A DNA stretch of 64,000 nucleotides from JABCPH02 sp963524305 (GTDB taxonomy: Bacteria; Fusobacteriota; Fusobacteriia; Fusobacteriales; Leptotrichiaceae), in NCBI GenBank assembly GCA_963524305.1, contig CAURGH010000002.1, positions 124,001-188,000 on the forward strand, written 5' to 3'. Position numbers and translations under genes: made by a program. The notes beneath the pieces are model-generated. The model was not told the DNA's origin, did no database searches, and saw only the letters and a program-made list of their open reading frames with translations. Of this stretch, positions 19,698 to 29,369 are shown piece after piece. Position 1 is the first letter of the stretch. Every line of letters starts with the position of its first letter.

Positions 19698-20483
19698 ATG
19701 ATAGAATTAAAAAATGTATATAAAACTTTCTTCTCAGAATTGGGAACTGAAAAACAAGTGTTTAAAGGATTGAATTTTACTATAGAGGATGGAGATTTTA
19801 TTTCGATAATTGGAAGTAATGGAGCTGGTAAGTCAACTTTATTAAATGTTTTAAATGGTTCTGTTGTTCCTGATAGTGGTGAGATAATCTTGAATGGTAC
19901 AAATATCACAACTATTGAAAGACATAAAAGAGCAAAATGGATTTCACAAGTTTATCAAAATCCAACAGTAGGAACAGCACCTTCAATGACAGTTTTGGAA
20001 AATTTATCAATGGCTAAAAATAAAGGGAAAAAGTTCAATTTTACTTTTGGCTTGGACACAAAAAATATAGGATATTACAAAGAACTGTTAGCAACAATAG
20101 GATTAGGACTAGAAAAACAATTGTTTACTCAAGTTGGATTACTATCTGGAGGACAAAGACAATGTTTGTCCTTAATAATGGCTACTTTAAATCGTCCTGA
20201 TATACTATTATTGGATGAACATACAGCAGCACTTGATCCTCAAACTTCAGAAATTATTTTGGAAAAAACGAAAGAAGTAATTGAAAGAAATAATATTACA
20301 AGTTTGATGATAACTCATAATATGCAAGATGCAATAACTTATGGGAATAGATTGATAATGCTTCATGCAGGAGAAGTTATTTTTGATATAAAAGGTGAAG
20401 CAAAAAAACAATTGACAGTAGAAAAATTACTTGAAATGTTTAAGACGAAAGATGCAAAATTATCTGATAAGGATGTATTTTAG
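19698..20483 (+). CDS. ABC transporter ATP-binding protein (TrpZ-like)
   Basis: This 261-residue ATPase energises the importer encoded just upstream. It carries Walker A GSNGAGKST, the Q-loop at SQVYQNP, the signature LSGGQRQ, Walker B ILLLDEH, and the switch histidine in ITHNMQ. The residue after the Walker B Asp-Glu is His (DEHTAALDP), which is seen in this subgroup. The start codon directly follows the permease stop with GAGGAG inside the permease end, indicating translational coupling. The operon ends at a terminator 40 bases downstream. Confidence 0.94.
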   Translation: MIELKNVYKTFFSELGTEKQVFKGLNFTIEDGDFISIIGSNGAGKSTLLNVLNGSVVPDSGEIILNGTNITTIERHKRAKWISQVYQNPTVGTAPSMTVLENLSMAKNKGKKFNFTFGLDTKNIGYYKELLATIGLGLEKQLFTQVGLLSGGQRQCLSLIMATLNRPDILLLDEHTAALDPQTSEIILEKTKEVIERNNITSLMITHNMQDAITYGNRLIMLHAGEVIFDIKGEAKKQLTVEKLLEMFKTKDAKLSDKDVF

Positions 20484-20520
20484 TGAGAATTTTTGATATT
20501 TTGAATATAGAAAATAGAAG

Positions 20521-20558
20521 AAGCTATGCAAAAAAAGAGTTTTGTATAGCTTTTTTGT
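20521..20558 (+). terminator. Intrinsic terminator of the ABC importer operon
   Basis: Arms AAGCTATGCAAAA and TTTTGTATAGCTT pair over 13 positions with one G-U, loop AAAGAG, followed by a T-run. Confidence 0.85.
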
Positions 20559-20799
20559 TTATTAAGATAATTTTAGTAGTATAATTTTAAAAATTAAGCT
20601 AAAATAATTGTTGTTAGAAAAGGTTAATAAATGATTTAAATTTTCATAAAAAAATTAAAAAAAAGCTCGAAGTACTAGAAAAAATTTTAAAATTATAGTA
20701 AAATAAGAAGTAAAAGATTATTTCTAAAATTAAAAAGCTTTTTGGGAATTTGTTAAATTTTTTAATGAATTGTAGCTCTAAAAAATAGGAGGAAAAAAT
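20559..20799 (+). promoter_or_regulatory. Leader region of purA
   Basis: This AT-rich stretch completes a gap of more than 300 bases between the ABC operon and purA. I see a possible -10 (TATAGT at 20694-20699) without a good -35, and an AGGAGG ribosome site just before purA. I looked for a purine riboswitch and found none of its conserved loops. No small gene is supported. Confidence 0.3.
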
Positions 20800-22098
20800 A
20801 TGAAAAATAATACTTTTGTAATTGTGGGAACTCAGTGGGGAGATGAAGGAAAAGGTAAAATAATTGATGTCTTATCTCCAAAAGCAGACTATGTGGTTAG
20901 ATTCCAGGGAGGAAATAATGCAGGACATACAGTTGTTGTAAATGATGAAAAATTTATTTTACATTTATTACCATCTGGGATTATTAATTCAGCTGGAAAA
21001 TGTATAATTGGTGCTGGAGTCGTTGTTGATATCGAGGTTTTGCTTGAAGAAATAGATGAGTTGGAAAAAAGAGGGAAAAAGCTTGATAATTTATTTATTG
21101 ATGAAAGAGCTCATGTGATAATGCCTTATCATATTGAGATTGACAAGGCGAAGGAAGAAGCGATGGGTGAAAATAAGATTGGTACTACTCAAAGAGGGAT
21201 TGGACCTTGCTACATTGATAAAATTGCTAGAAATGGAATTAGAATTGGAGATTTATTGGAGCCAGAAAGATTTAGAGATAAACTTACTTGGAATGTAAAT
21301 GAAAAAAATGATATGTTAGTTAGATACGGTAAAGGAACTTTCAATTTGGAAGAACTTTATGATAAATTTATGAAACTTGCTGAAAAGATTAAATTTAGAA
21401 TTATTGATGCAGTTGTGGAAATTAATGAAGGGATTGAAGAAGGAAAAGTTGTACTTTTTGAAGGGGCACAAGCGTTAATGCTTGATATTGATTATGGAAC
21501 TTATCCTTATGTAACTTCGTCATCGCCAACATCTGGTGGAGTAACAGTAGGAACTGGAGTTGCACCAACAAAAATTTCAAGAGTGCTTGGAGTTATGAAA
21601 GCCTACACAACAAGAGTTGGAGAAGGACCTTTCCCAACAGAATTGGAAAATGAAGACGGAGAAACTTTGAGAAAAGTCGGACACGAATTTGGTGCGACAA
21701 CTGGGCGTCCAAGAAGATGCGGATGGCTTGATTTAGTAATCGGAAAATATGCTGTGTTAATTGATGGATTGACAGATATTGTATTGACAAAATTAGATGT
21801 ATTGACTGGATTTGAAAAAATAAAAGTTGCAGTTGGTTATGAAATTGATGGAAAAGTTTGTTATTCATATCCTGGAAACTTGAGAAAATCTAAAGACTTG
21901 AAAGTAATTTATGAAGAATTGGATGGATGGAACGAAGATATTACTCAAATAAAAAATTACGAAGATTTGCCTGAAAATTGTAAAAAATATATTGAATATA
22001 TTGAAAATAAATTGAAATGCCGTGTTTCAATGATTTCAGTTGGACCTGAAAGAACTCAGAATATTTATAGATATGATTTGGGAGATTTTGTGAAGTAA
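20800..22098 (+). CDS. purA: Adenylosuccinate synthetase
   Basis: This 432-residue cytoplasmic enzyme joins IMP and aspartate using GTP to make adenylosuccinate, the first committed step to AMP. The N-terminus has the family loop GTQWGDEGKGKIID, followed by FQGGNNAGHTV, IGTTQRGIGPCY, FEGAQALMLDIDYGTYPYVT, and GRPRRCGWLD toward the C-terminus. The length equals the usual family length. purB, which processes its product, lies 1.4 kb downstream on the same strand, with two exported-protein genes in between and only short gaps. Confidence 0.98.
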   Translation: MKNNTFVIVGTQWGDEGKGKIIDVLSPKADYVVRFQGGNNAGHTVVVNDEKFILHLLPSGIINSAGKCIIGAGVVVDIEVLLEEIDELEKRGKKLDNLFIDERAHVIMPYHIEIDKAKEEAMGENKIGTTQRGIGPCYIDKIARNGIRIGDLLEPERFRDKLTWNVNEKNDMLVRYGKGTFNLEELYDKFMKLAEKIKFRIIDAVVEINEGIEEGKVVLFEGAQALMLDIDYGTYPYVTSSSPTSGGVTVGTGVAPTKISRVLGVMKAYTTRVGEGPFPTELENEDGETLRKVGHEFGATTGRPRRCGWLDLVIGKYAVLIDGLTDIVLTKLDVLTGFEKIKVAVGYEIDGKVCYSYPGNLRKSKDLKVIYEELDGWNEDITQIKNYEDLPENCKKYIEYIENKLKCRVSMISVGPERTQNIYRYDLGDFVK

Positions 22099-22120
22099 TT
22101 TTTGAAAGTTGGAGGAAATT

Positions 22121-23029
22121 ATGAGCAAAAATTTGATATTGTTTTTTTTGATAAGTTTTTGTAGTTTTTCTGGTGGTATAAATGGAAAAAGTATTGAAGA
22201 AAGTTTAAATGATCTTTGTGATAGAATATCTCATTGTCGTTCTGATGAAGAAGCAAAAAAATCTAGTATCCTAAGAATACTGGGTAATTCTTTGTATGAA
22301 TTTAATTATCAAGATAAAAATGGGAATTATAAATTTTATATTCCTGAAGATACAGAAATTATAAAAGAAAAAAATAAAAATGTATTTTTAATAATATATA
22401 AAAATCATTTGACATATAGTACAGAAAACACTATAGTGGCAGAATTAACAAAAGGGAAAAAGTCGAAGTTTATACTTAATACTGAAAAACTTGAAGATTA
22501 TGTGAATAGATATTTGGGAAAAGAAATAGGTTCAAAAGATAAGATTTTGGAATTTAGGAAAAGACTTTTGAATAGGAATAAAAATTTTATAAAAGAAAAG
22601 GAAGATATTGAATATAGTAGCAACGAATTAATGAAAAGTTTAGATAAATTAGAAAAGCAATTAAGAAAACTTTGTCCCGAAGAACCAACTTTAGTAGAAG
22701 AAACTTTTAATAATCCTTTCTTTATTGTTTATAAAAAGTTTGTTTTAAAAGATAAAGACAAAGAATACAGTTTTTCTATCCCGAGTAACACAGAAATATT
22801 AAATGATAAAGATTCTAAAGATGTATTTTTGTTAATGGTAGTACGAGAACATGATTGTATGGTTCCTTTTGAAATAGCAAAATTGGAAAAACAGCCAAAT
22901 TCAAAGTTTAAATTAAATGCAGAAATGATAGAATTGTTGTTGCAATCTAAGAAAGTTGAGGATTATAAAAATAAAGTTTTGAAATTTAGAAGTGAATTTT
23001 TGGAAGAAAATAAAAATCTTGTAGAATAA
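22121..23029 (+). CDS. Exported protein with two internal repeats, unknown function
   Basis: This protein of about 302 residues starts with a signal sequence (MSKNLILFFLISFCSFSGG); the cysteine there is not in a clear lipobox. The mature part consists of two related halves, residues about 60-150 and 200-300. Each has a pattern of a tyrosine/phenylalanine followed by IP and TEI, then a KNVFL or KDVFLL strand, an A-x-L-x-K turn, SKF-x-LN-x-E, and finally FR followed by a NKN segment. This points to an internal duplication. I do not recognise the domain. I chose the ATG at 22121, six bases after GGAGG, over a TTG at 22109 that precedes the ribosome site. Confidence 0.75.
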   Translation: MSKNLILFFLISFCSFSGGINGKSIEESLNDLCDRISHCRSDEEAKKSSILRILGNSLYEFNYQDKNGNYKFYIPEDTEIIKEKNKNVFLIIYKNHLTYSTENTIVAELTKGKKSKFILNTEKLEDYVNRYLGKEIGSKDKILEFRKRLLNRNKNFIKEKEDIEYSSNELMKSLDKLEKQLRKLCPEEPTLVEETFNNPFFIVYKKFVLKDKDKEYSFSIPSNTEILNDKDSKDVFLLMVVREHDCMVPFEIAKLEKQPNSKFKLNAEMIELLLQSKKVEDYKNKVLKFRSEFLEENKNLVE

Positions 23030-23057
23030 AAATAATCAAATGAAATGGGAGAGAAAA

Positions 23058-23495
23058 GTGAAAATAAGAAAAAGAATGTTACTGACAATGATTGGATTAT
23101 TTTCTGTATTTGGATTTTCTTGTAGTAAAACAGGAAATGAAAAACAAAGTTTAACAATGTCAAAAGAAGTAAAAAATAGAAAAAAAACAGAGTATAAAAA
23201 AATAACTTCAGATGAAGCTAAAAAGATGATGGAAACTCAAAAAGTTATAGTTGTAGATGTTAGAACTTTGGAAGAATATAACGAGGGGCATATTCCAAAT
23301 GCGATTTCTATTCCATTGGAAACTATTGAAAATGAGGCAGAAGCAAAATTGAAAAATAAAGACGATTTAATTTTAGTTTATTGCAGAAGCGGAAGACGAA
23401 GTAGGGAAGCAGCATTAAAATTAATTGAAAAAGGATATACAAATGTGATTGATTTTGGTGGAATACAGGACTGGAATGCGGAAATTGTGAAATAA
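23058..23495 (+). CDS. Rhodanese-like lipoprotein
   Basis: This protein of about 145 residues has a lipoprotein signal peptide (GFSCS around the cysteine), a short spacer, and then one rhodanese domain: VVDVRTLEEYNEGHIPNA, then LVYCRSGRRSREAA with the active cysteine at Cys112, and ending VIDFGGIQDWN. It would act outside the cytoplasmic membrane. Single-domain rhodaneses carry sulfur or act in redox reactions; the partner is unknown. Start choice: GGGAGAG at 23047-23053 is well spaced from the GTG at 23058, while the in-frame ATG at 23040 lies upstream of that site and would add a charged stretch before the signal peptide. Confidence 0.85.
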   Translation: MKIRKRMLLTMIGLFSVFGFSCSKTGNEKQSLTMSKEVKNRKKTEYKKITSDEAKKMMETQKVIVVDVRTLEEYNEGHIPNAISIPLETIENEAEAKLKNKDDLILVYCRSGRRSREAALKLIEKGYTNVIDFGGIQDWNAEIVK

Positions 23496-23543
23496 TAAAA
23501 GGAAGAAAAGTATAAATAAAAAAATAAGTAGGAGGAATTAGAA

Positions 23544-24986
23544 ATGGCAGATATGAGCATATATTCAAATCCGTTGGCGGAGAGATATTCAAGTAAGGAA
23601 ATGTTGCATATTTTTTCACCAGAGTTTAAATTTAGAACTTGGAGAAAATTGTGGATAAATTTGGCAGAGGCTGAAAAAGAGCTTGGGCTTGATTTTATTA
23701 CTGATGAACAAATTGAGGAACTTAAAAAATATAAAGATGATGTTGACTTTGAAGTTGCGGCTGAATTTGAGAAAAAATTGAGACATGATGTTATGGCTCA
23801 TGTGCATACTTACGGAGAACAGGCGAAAAATGCGAGAAAAATTATTCATTTGGGAGCGACAAGTGCGTATGTTGGAGATAATACTGATTTGATTCAAATT
23901 AAGGAAGGGCTTTTAGTTATTAGAAAAAGACTGCTTGTCTTAATTGAAAAAATGAGAGATTTTGCATTGCAATACAAAGATTTGCCAACTTTAGGATTTA
24001 CTCATTTCCAAGCGGCACAGCTTACTACTGTTGGGAAAAGAGCGACTTTGTGGCTTCATTCATTACTTCTTGATTTTGAAGAATTGGAATTTAGATTAGA
24101 AAACTTGAGATTTAGAGGAGTTAAAGGGACTACTGGGACTCAGGCTAGTTTTAAAGAATTGTTTGAAGGAGATTTTGAAAAAGTAAAACAGTTGGATGAA
24201 TTAGTTACTGAAAAAGCTGGATTTGGTAAAAAACAAGGTGTTTCAGGGCAAACTTACGATAGAAAAGTGGACGCACAAATCTTGAATTTATTGTCAAACA
24301 TTGCTCAATCTTCTCACAAATTTACAAACGATTTTAGATTGCTGCAACATTTGAAAGAATTGGAAGAACCATTTGAAAAAAATCAAATTGGGTCAAGTGC
24401 GATGGCATACAAGAGAAATCCAATGAGAAGTGAAAGAATTTCATCACTTGCAAAATATGTAATTTCAAGCTCACAAACAGGTGCGTTAGTTTTTGCAACA
24501 CAATGGTTTGAAAGAACATTGGATGATTCTGCAAGTAAGAGATTATCTATTCCACAAGCATTCTTGGCGGTTGATGCAATCTTAATTATTTGGCTTAACA
24601 TTATGGATGGAGTTGTTGTTTATCCAAAAGTAATTGAAGCTAATATTCAAAAGGAATTACCATTTATGGCGACTGAAAATATCATTATGGAATCAGTTAA
24701 AAAAGGAATGGACAGACAAGAAGTTCACGAAATTATTAGAGAACTTTCGATGGAAGAAACAAAGGAAATTAAATTGAATGGAAATCCTAACAGATTGATA
24801 GATAGAATTATAAAAGATGGTAGATTGGGACTTAAAGTAGAAGATATGGAAGGAATATTGGTTTCGGCTAATTATACTGGATTTGCTGGACAACAAACTG
24901 AAGATTTCGTTAAGAATGAGATTAATCCGATTTTGGATAGATATAAGGATGAGATTGTTGAGGATAGGGAAGAATTAAGGGTTTAA
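23544..24986 (+). CDS. purB: Adenylosuccinate lyase
   Basis: This 480-residue cytoplasmic enzyme removes fumarate from adenylosuccinate (to AMP) and from SAICAR in IMP synthesis. The fumarase/aspartase superfamily signature SSAMAYKRNPMRSER is present near residue 290, and the conserved HDVMAHVHTYG and LGATSAYVGDNTD segments that line the active site appear earlier. AGGAGG precedes the ATG. It lies 48 bases after the rhodanese gene and is probably co-transcribed with purA and the two exported proteins. Confidence 0.97.
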   Translation: MADMSIYSNPLAERYSSKEMLHIFSPEFKFRTWRKLWINLAEAEKELGLDFITDEQIEELKKYKDDVDFEVAAEFEKKLRHDVMAHVHTYGEQAKNARKIIHLGATSAYVGDNTDLIQIKEGLLVIRKRLLVLIEKMRDFALQYKDLPTLGFTHFQAAQLTTVGKRATLWLHSLLLDFEELEFRLENLRFRGVKGTTGTQASFKELFEGDFEKVKQLDELVTEKAGFGKKQGVSGQTYDRKVDAQILNLLSNIAQSSHKFTNDFRLLQHLKELEEPFEKNQIGSSAMAYKRNPMRSERISSLAKYVISSSQTGALVFATQWFERTLDDSASKRLSIPQAFLAVDAILIIWLNIMDGVVVYPKVIEANIQKELPFMATENIIMESVKKGMDRQEVHEIIRELSMEETKEIKLNGNPNRLIDRIIKDGRLGLKVEDMEGILVSANYTGFAGQQTEDFVKNEINPILDRYKDEIVEDREELRV

Positions 24987-25096
24987 TTTAGGAAAATTTC
25001 TAGAAAATTAATCTCTTGAATAAAAATTTGATTATTAACTTATAAATTGTATTAAATTGTGTCTTAAATTTTTGATATTTCAAAAGTTTTTGGCAC

Positions 25097-25136
25097 ATTT
25101 TATTTCTTTATAAGGAAATAAAATTCGTATTTTTTA
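25097..25136 (+). terminator. Possible terminator downstream of purB
   Basis: ATTTTATTTC and GAAATAAAAT form a 10-pair stem with an eight-base loop, then TCGTATTTTTT. The stem has little G/C, and it lies 110 bases after the stop codon, so confidence is modest. Confidence 0.4.
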
Positions 25137-25209
25137 AAGGTTTAAAATGATTTGGGTATATTTGATACTTTAAAAGTAAGAAAAATATTTAAAAAATATT
25201 TTGGAAATA

Positions 25210-25218
25210 TGGTATAAT
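25210..25218 (+). promoter_or_regulatory. Extended -10 promoter of the 25253 gene
   Basis: TGGTATAAT is an extended -10 element 34 bases before the start codon. Confidence 0.5.
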
Positions 25219-25252
25219 TTCATAAAAATTAAAACTAAAAGGAATGATTAAT

Positions 25253-25915
25253 ATGACAAAAAAATTTAACTACAAACCATTAATTGAATACACAAATTAT
25301 GAAGGGAAAAAATATGTAAAGCCTGAAAAAGCTGGAGATTTAAAGGAAGATATGGAGCTTTTTAGAAAAAATGGACAAAATGCTAGAAAAGTTTTTACGG
25401 AAATTGCAAAAGCTTTGGAAGAAAAGACAGATGGATTTCATTTGCAGAAAGTTAGTAGCTGGATGAATCAAGCTCAGATTGCAAGGCCTTATCTTTGGGT
25501 GTTTTTGCGACAAGATGGGGATAGTGATACTGAATCAGGGATTGCTTTGAGAGTTTTTAAAAATGGGAAGACTAAGAAAATTGGGATTTCGCTTGAAGTG
25601 AGTTTTGTTGAAAGAAAAATTGGGGAAAATACGCTTGAGAATCAGAATAAAGTTTTGCAAGTGCCGATTAATGAACCACTTTATTATTTTGTGCAATTTG
25701 CAAAAAATAAGGAAAATTGTGCTTTGGATAGATTTGAAGGAAATGAAAAAAATAGAAAGAAATTTATTAAAAATTTGGAAAATGGGGAAATTAGAAAAGT
25801 TTTGGTTAAATTTGATGTGAAAGAGATTGAAAGATTTGAGAGTTTGGATGAGCTTGTTGAGGAATTTTTGGAAGGTATTAGATTACTTATGCCATTTTTT
25901 GTTGCTACTCACTAA
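25253..25915 (+). CDS. Cytoplasmic protein of unknown function
   Basis: This is a protein of about 220 residues without signal peptide or membrane helix. The middle contains SSWMNQAQIARPYLWVFLRQ and then a predicted beta-rich part (SGIALRVFKNGKTKKIGIS), and the end is MPFFVATH. It looks like a compact enzyme or nucleic-acid-binding fold, but I cannot name a family. Start choice: AAAGGA lies directly against an ATG at 25244 but nine bases before the ATG at 25253, which I prefer. It opens the accessory block leading to the J-protein and Hsp70 genes. Confidence 0.7.
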   Translation: MTKKFNYKPLIEYTNYEGKKYVKPEKAGDLKEDMELFRKNGQNARKVFTEIAKALEEKTDGFHLQKVSSWMNQAQIARPYLWVFLRQDGDSDTESGIALRVFKNGKTKKIGISLEVSFVERKIGENTLENQNKVLQVPINEPLYYFVQFAKNKENCALDRFEGNEKNRKKFIKNLENGEIRKVLVKFDVKEIERFESLDELVEEFLEGIRLLMPFFVATH

Positions 25916-25990
25916 ATAATAAAGTTGTTTAAATTTAAAGTATAGATAGACTGTTTATTGTATCTATTATTTGAGAAAAAATTAGGAGTG

Positions 25991-27307
25991 ATGATTTTGA
26001 ATTTTGATGAAGCGTTTAAAATACTGGAAATAGAACCGACAGATGATAAGAAGAAAATAAAAATTGCATATTCTAAAATGTTAAAAAAATATCATCCTGA
26101 GGATTTTCCTGAGATGTTTATGAAAATTAATGAAGCGTATAGGGTTGCTTTGGAGTTTAAAAAATTTGATTTTAATGAAATTAATTTTAATAAGGTGAAT
26201 TTTAAAAATAAAAATTTTTTTGAAATTGAACAAAAGTTGGAAAAAGATGGATATGAGGAAGTTTCTTTTGGAAATGATATTCAAAAGTCAGAGATTGAAA
26301 ATGAAGAATTTTCTGATATTTTTAATGGGAAATATGAATGGATGGAAAAAAATTTCAAATCTTGGATAAAAGAAATTCGTAGGATTTTAAATGGTGAAAA
26401 AGTTTCTTTTATTTACTTAAAGGTTTTTTTGAAAAGATTTGATAAGTTTTCAGATGATGAAAAGTCTAGAATTAGGGATATTTTAGGATTGGAAAATAAT
26501 GATTTTGAAGATAATTTGATTTTAAAATCAGAGAATCTTTTTGAATTTGAAAAAGAATACATTATTTCCTGTTTATCAAATAATAAAAATGAATTTTGGG
26601 AAATAAAGGAGCTTTATAGCAGTAAAGAGAAAAAAGATAATGACAAGGCTCTAGAAAATTTTGTAGAAAGATATTTTAATGTGAAAAAGTTGAATATTTT
26701 TGGATTTTTTATATTTTGGAATATTTATTTTGGAAATTATAAATATCTTGATATAAAAATAAATAAAAAAATTCACAATTTGTTTTTTAATTTAGCAAAT
26801 AATTTATTTTTTAAAAGAATAGTTTATAGTTATAAGAAAATAAAAAATATATTTTATTATTTAGAAATCACTTGCGAAGACGATATTGGAGAAGATGACG
26901 CTTTTATACACACTCTAATATTTCTTCTTAGTTGTCTTGCGCTAATTTTTATTTGCATATTTAGTTTACCAGCAATAATAAATACAAAGGAAATAGATTA
27001 TAGAAATGTCGTAAAAAGTTTTGAATTAGTGAGAATTTATTGGATTGTGCTTACAGTTACAAGAATTTATTTAGATTTTTCACTTGCAAAACGTGGAAAC
27101 AATTTAAATATGGCAAGTATGTTGAATATACAGATAATTCTGCTTGGAAGTTATTTAATTTATATTTATTTTAATTATAAAATTAAAGATTTTCTACTGT
27201 TCGGAATATTAATATGGATGATTATAAAATTAATAATTGTAAATAGAATAAAATATTTAAGATTGAAAAATTATGCGAAAAAAATTTTAGATAGAATATA
27301 TAATTAA
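25991..27307 (+). CDS. Membrane-anchored J-domain-like protein with HPE in place of HPD
   Basis: This protein is about 438 residues long. Residues about 3-55 look like a short J-domain: NFDEAFKILEIEP (helix I), KKIKIAYSKMLKKYHPEDFPE (helix II and loop), then FMKINEAYRVALEF (helix III). The invariant HPD tripeptide that stimulates Hsp70 is here HPE (residues 35-37). A long charged middle region follows, and about four membrane helices occupy roughly residues 310-425. The gene is followed by an HscC-like Hsp70, the same pairing known in E. coli for HscC and its membrane J-proteins DjlB and DjlC. The start is either ATG 25991 (two bases after AGGAG) or TTG 25997 (eight bases after). Confidence 0.72.
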   Translation: MILNFDEAFKILEIEPTDDKKKIKIAYSKMLKKYHPEDFPEMFMKINEAYRVALEFKKFDFNEINFNKVNFKNKNFFEIEQKLEKDGYEEVSFGNDIQKSEIENEEFSDIFNGKYEWMEKNFKSWIKEIRRILNGEKVSFIYLKVFLKRFDKFSDDEKSRIRDILGLENNDFEDNLILKSENLFEFEKEYIISCLSNNKNEFWEIKELYSSKEKKDNDKALENFVERYFNVKKLNIFGFFIFWNIYFGNYKYLDIKINKKIHNLFFNLANNLFFKRIVYSYKKIKNIFYYLEITCEDDIGEDDAFIHTLIFLLSCLALIFICIFSLPAIINTKEIDYRNVVKSFELVRIYWIVLTVTRIYLDFSLAKRGNNLNMASMLNIQIILLGSYLIYIYFNYKIKDFLLFGILIWMIIKLIIVNRIKYLRLKNYAKKILDRIYN

Positions 27308-27467
27308 AAAAATTACAGTTAACAAAAATAAAATTATTAAAAATTAAAGAATTGAGACTATTTATCAAAAAGTAATAAAATATAAAAAATAAAAATTGAA
27401 AAATGCTACATTAGTAAAATTTTCTAAACTTTTATAAATGACCAAAATATTATTAAAGGAGAAAAAA

Positions 27468-29282
27468 ATGGGAAGAATGATTGGAATTGATTTAGGGACA
27501 ACGAATAGTTTAGCTACATATATTGATGATAATGGGAAAATAGAGTTTGTAAAAAATGAATATGGAAATATTTTAATTCCGTCTGTTGTGGGAATTGATG
27601 AAAATGATGATATTATTGTAGGGGAATTAGCAAAAGAAAGAAGAATGATGAATGCTGGGGAAACTGCGAGTAATTTTAAAAGAAGAATGGGAACAGATGC
27701 AAAAATTAAAGTTAAAAATAGAACTTTTGATGCACAAATGTTATCTTCATTTGTTTTGAAACATTTAAAGGAAAATGCTGAAAAACAGTTAAATGAAAAA
27801 ATAAATAGGGCGATAATAAGTGTACCTGCATATTTTAACGATAAACAACGCAGAGATACAAAAATGGCAGCAGAATTGGCAGGACTTACGGTAGAAAGAC
27901 TTATAAATGAACCAACGGCTGCGGCATTGTCACTTGGAAGCAATATTTTAAATCAAAATTTAAAGTTTATTGTTCTTGATTTGGGTGGTGGGACATTTGA
28001 TGTTACTTTGCTTGAAACATTTGAAAATATTATGGATGTGCTTTCTATAAGCGGGGATACGATGCTTGGTGGAGAAGATTTTACTACTAAAATTTGTGAA
28101 ATTTTTCTAAAGAATATTAAATTAGCAATAACAGATTTGAGCCGTGATGAAAGAACAAAATTGTATACAAAAGCAGACAGAGCGAAAAAATTAATAAGTT
28201 TAAAAGATGTTGAAATTGAGCTAGAAATTAAAGGAAAAAATTATAAATCAGAAATTACACAAAAGGATTTTAGAGAAGCTGTAAAACCGTTGCTTGTGAA
28301 AATGAAAGCTGCAATTGACAAGGCTTTGCAGGATGGAAATACAGATGCCAGAGAAATTGAAAAGGTTGTTTTGGTTGGGGGAGCTGTAAAATTAGGGATT
28401 ATTGAGGAATTTACAGAAAAATATTTTCATAAAATGCGTGGAGAAAAAATATATTTTAGTAGCGAGAATTTTATTGAAAATAATAAACTCGTGTCAATAG
28501 TGGCAGATCCTGATACAGTTGTAGCTTACGGTGTTGGAGTTGCAGTTGGAATGAAAGAAAGAAACAAAATGTTTAAGGAGAGAATTTTAACTGATGTTTG
28601 TCCATTTACTTTAGGAACAGAACTCGTAGGAAACCAATTTGCACCAATTATTCCTAGAAATACAACTGTTCCAACAAGTAAATCTGAATATTTTTACACA
28701 ATAGACGACTATCAGGATAAAGTGAATGTTGGAATTTATCAAGGAGAAAGTCTAAATATAGATGACAATTTGTTTTTGGGAAATTTTTTGATAGATGTGC
28801 CACGAAATATAGCAGGAAAGGAAGCTATAAATGTCAGATTTACTTATGATATAAATGGTATTCTGGAAGTGGAAGCGACAGTTGTGAGTACAGGACTTAA
28901 AAAAAGTAAATTGATTGTAAATGGAGATTTATCTGAAGAAGAAAAAAACGAGAAAATAAAAATGCTGGAAGAAATAAAAATTCAGTCTGAAAATAAAAAT
29001 AAGGATAAACTGCTGCTTGAGAGAGCAAATAGAATTTATGCTGAGATAGTAAATACAGAAATAAGAAATCATATTTCTGATTATTTAGAAAATTATAAAA
29101 TGGTTGTGGCAACAGGCGATAGAATCCGTATTCAAAAGGCAAAAGAAAGTTTCTCACAGTTTCTTGATAAAATTGATCCTGAAATTAATGATATGAATAT
29201 AGAAGATATTTTGAAAGATTTTGAAGACGAAATGGAAGAAGAAGATATAAAAGAAGATGATGAACTGGAATTTTGGAATTAG
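27468..29282 (+). CDS. hscC: Hsp70-family chaperone, HscC-like
   Basis: This 604-residue Hsp70 is not the housekeeping DnaK. The ATPase domain (about residues 1-365) has GIDLGTTNSLA, NEPTAAALSLG, VLDLGGGTFDVTLLE and VVLVGGAVKLG. The substrate-binding domain starts around residue 380 (CPFTLGTELVG) and contains NTTVPTSKSEYF and VNVGIYQGES, close to the HscC pattern. The C-terminal helices are short and end acidic (ELEFWN), not in the DnaK EEVD-like tail. In E. coli HscC works with J-proteins DjlB/DjlC. The start at 27468 follows AAAGGAG. The last 222 bases are duplicated 1.6 kb downstream. Confidence 0.85.
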   Translation: MGRMIGIDLGTTNSLATYIDDNGKIEFVKNEYGNILIPSVVGIDENDDIIVGELAKERRMMNAGETASNFKRRMGTDAKIKVKNRTFDAQMLSSFVLKHLKENAEKQLNEKINRAIISVPAYFNDKQRRDTKMAAELAGLTVERLINEPTAAALSLGSNILNQNLKFIVLDLGGGTFDVTLLETFENIMDVLSISGDTMLGGEDFTTKICEIFLKNIKLAITDLSRDERTKLYTKADRAKKLISLKDVEIELEIKGKNYKSEITQKDFREAVKPLLVKMKAAIDKALQDGNTDAREIEKVVLVGGAVKLGIIEEFTEKYFHKMRGEKIYFSSENFIENNKLVSIVADPDTVVAYGVGVAVGMKERNKMFKERILTDVCPFTLGTELVGNQFAPIIPRNTTVPTSKSEYFYTIDDYQDKVNVGIYQGESLNIDDNLFLGNFLIDVPRNIAGKEAINVRFTYDINGILEVEATVVSTGLKKSKLIVNGDLSEEEKNEKIKMLEEIKIQSENKNKDKLLLERANRIYAEIVNTEIRNHISDYLENYKMVVATGDRIRIQKAKESFSQFLDKIDPEINDMNIEDILKDFEDEMEEEDIKEDDELEFWN

Positions 29283-29369
29283 AAAAATAAATTTTAAAAT
29301 ATTGTGTTTACTGAGATTTGTGGACTTTTATAAATAATAAACGTAACTTTTTATAAGGAGAAAATGATT

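Noticed and set aside
20559..20799. Possible purine riboswitch before purA
   Set aside because: None of the conserved loop sequences or a matching three-way junction could be found.
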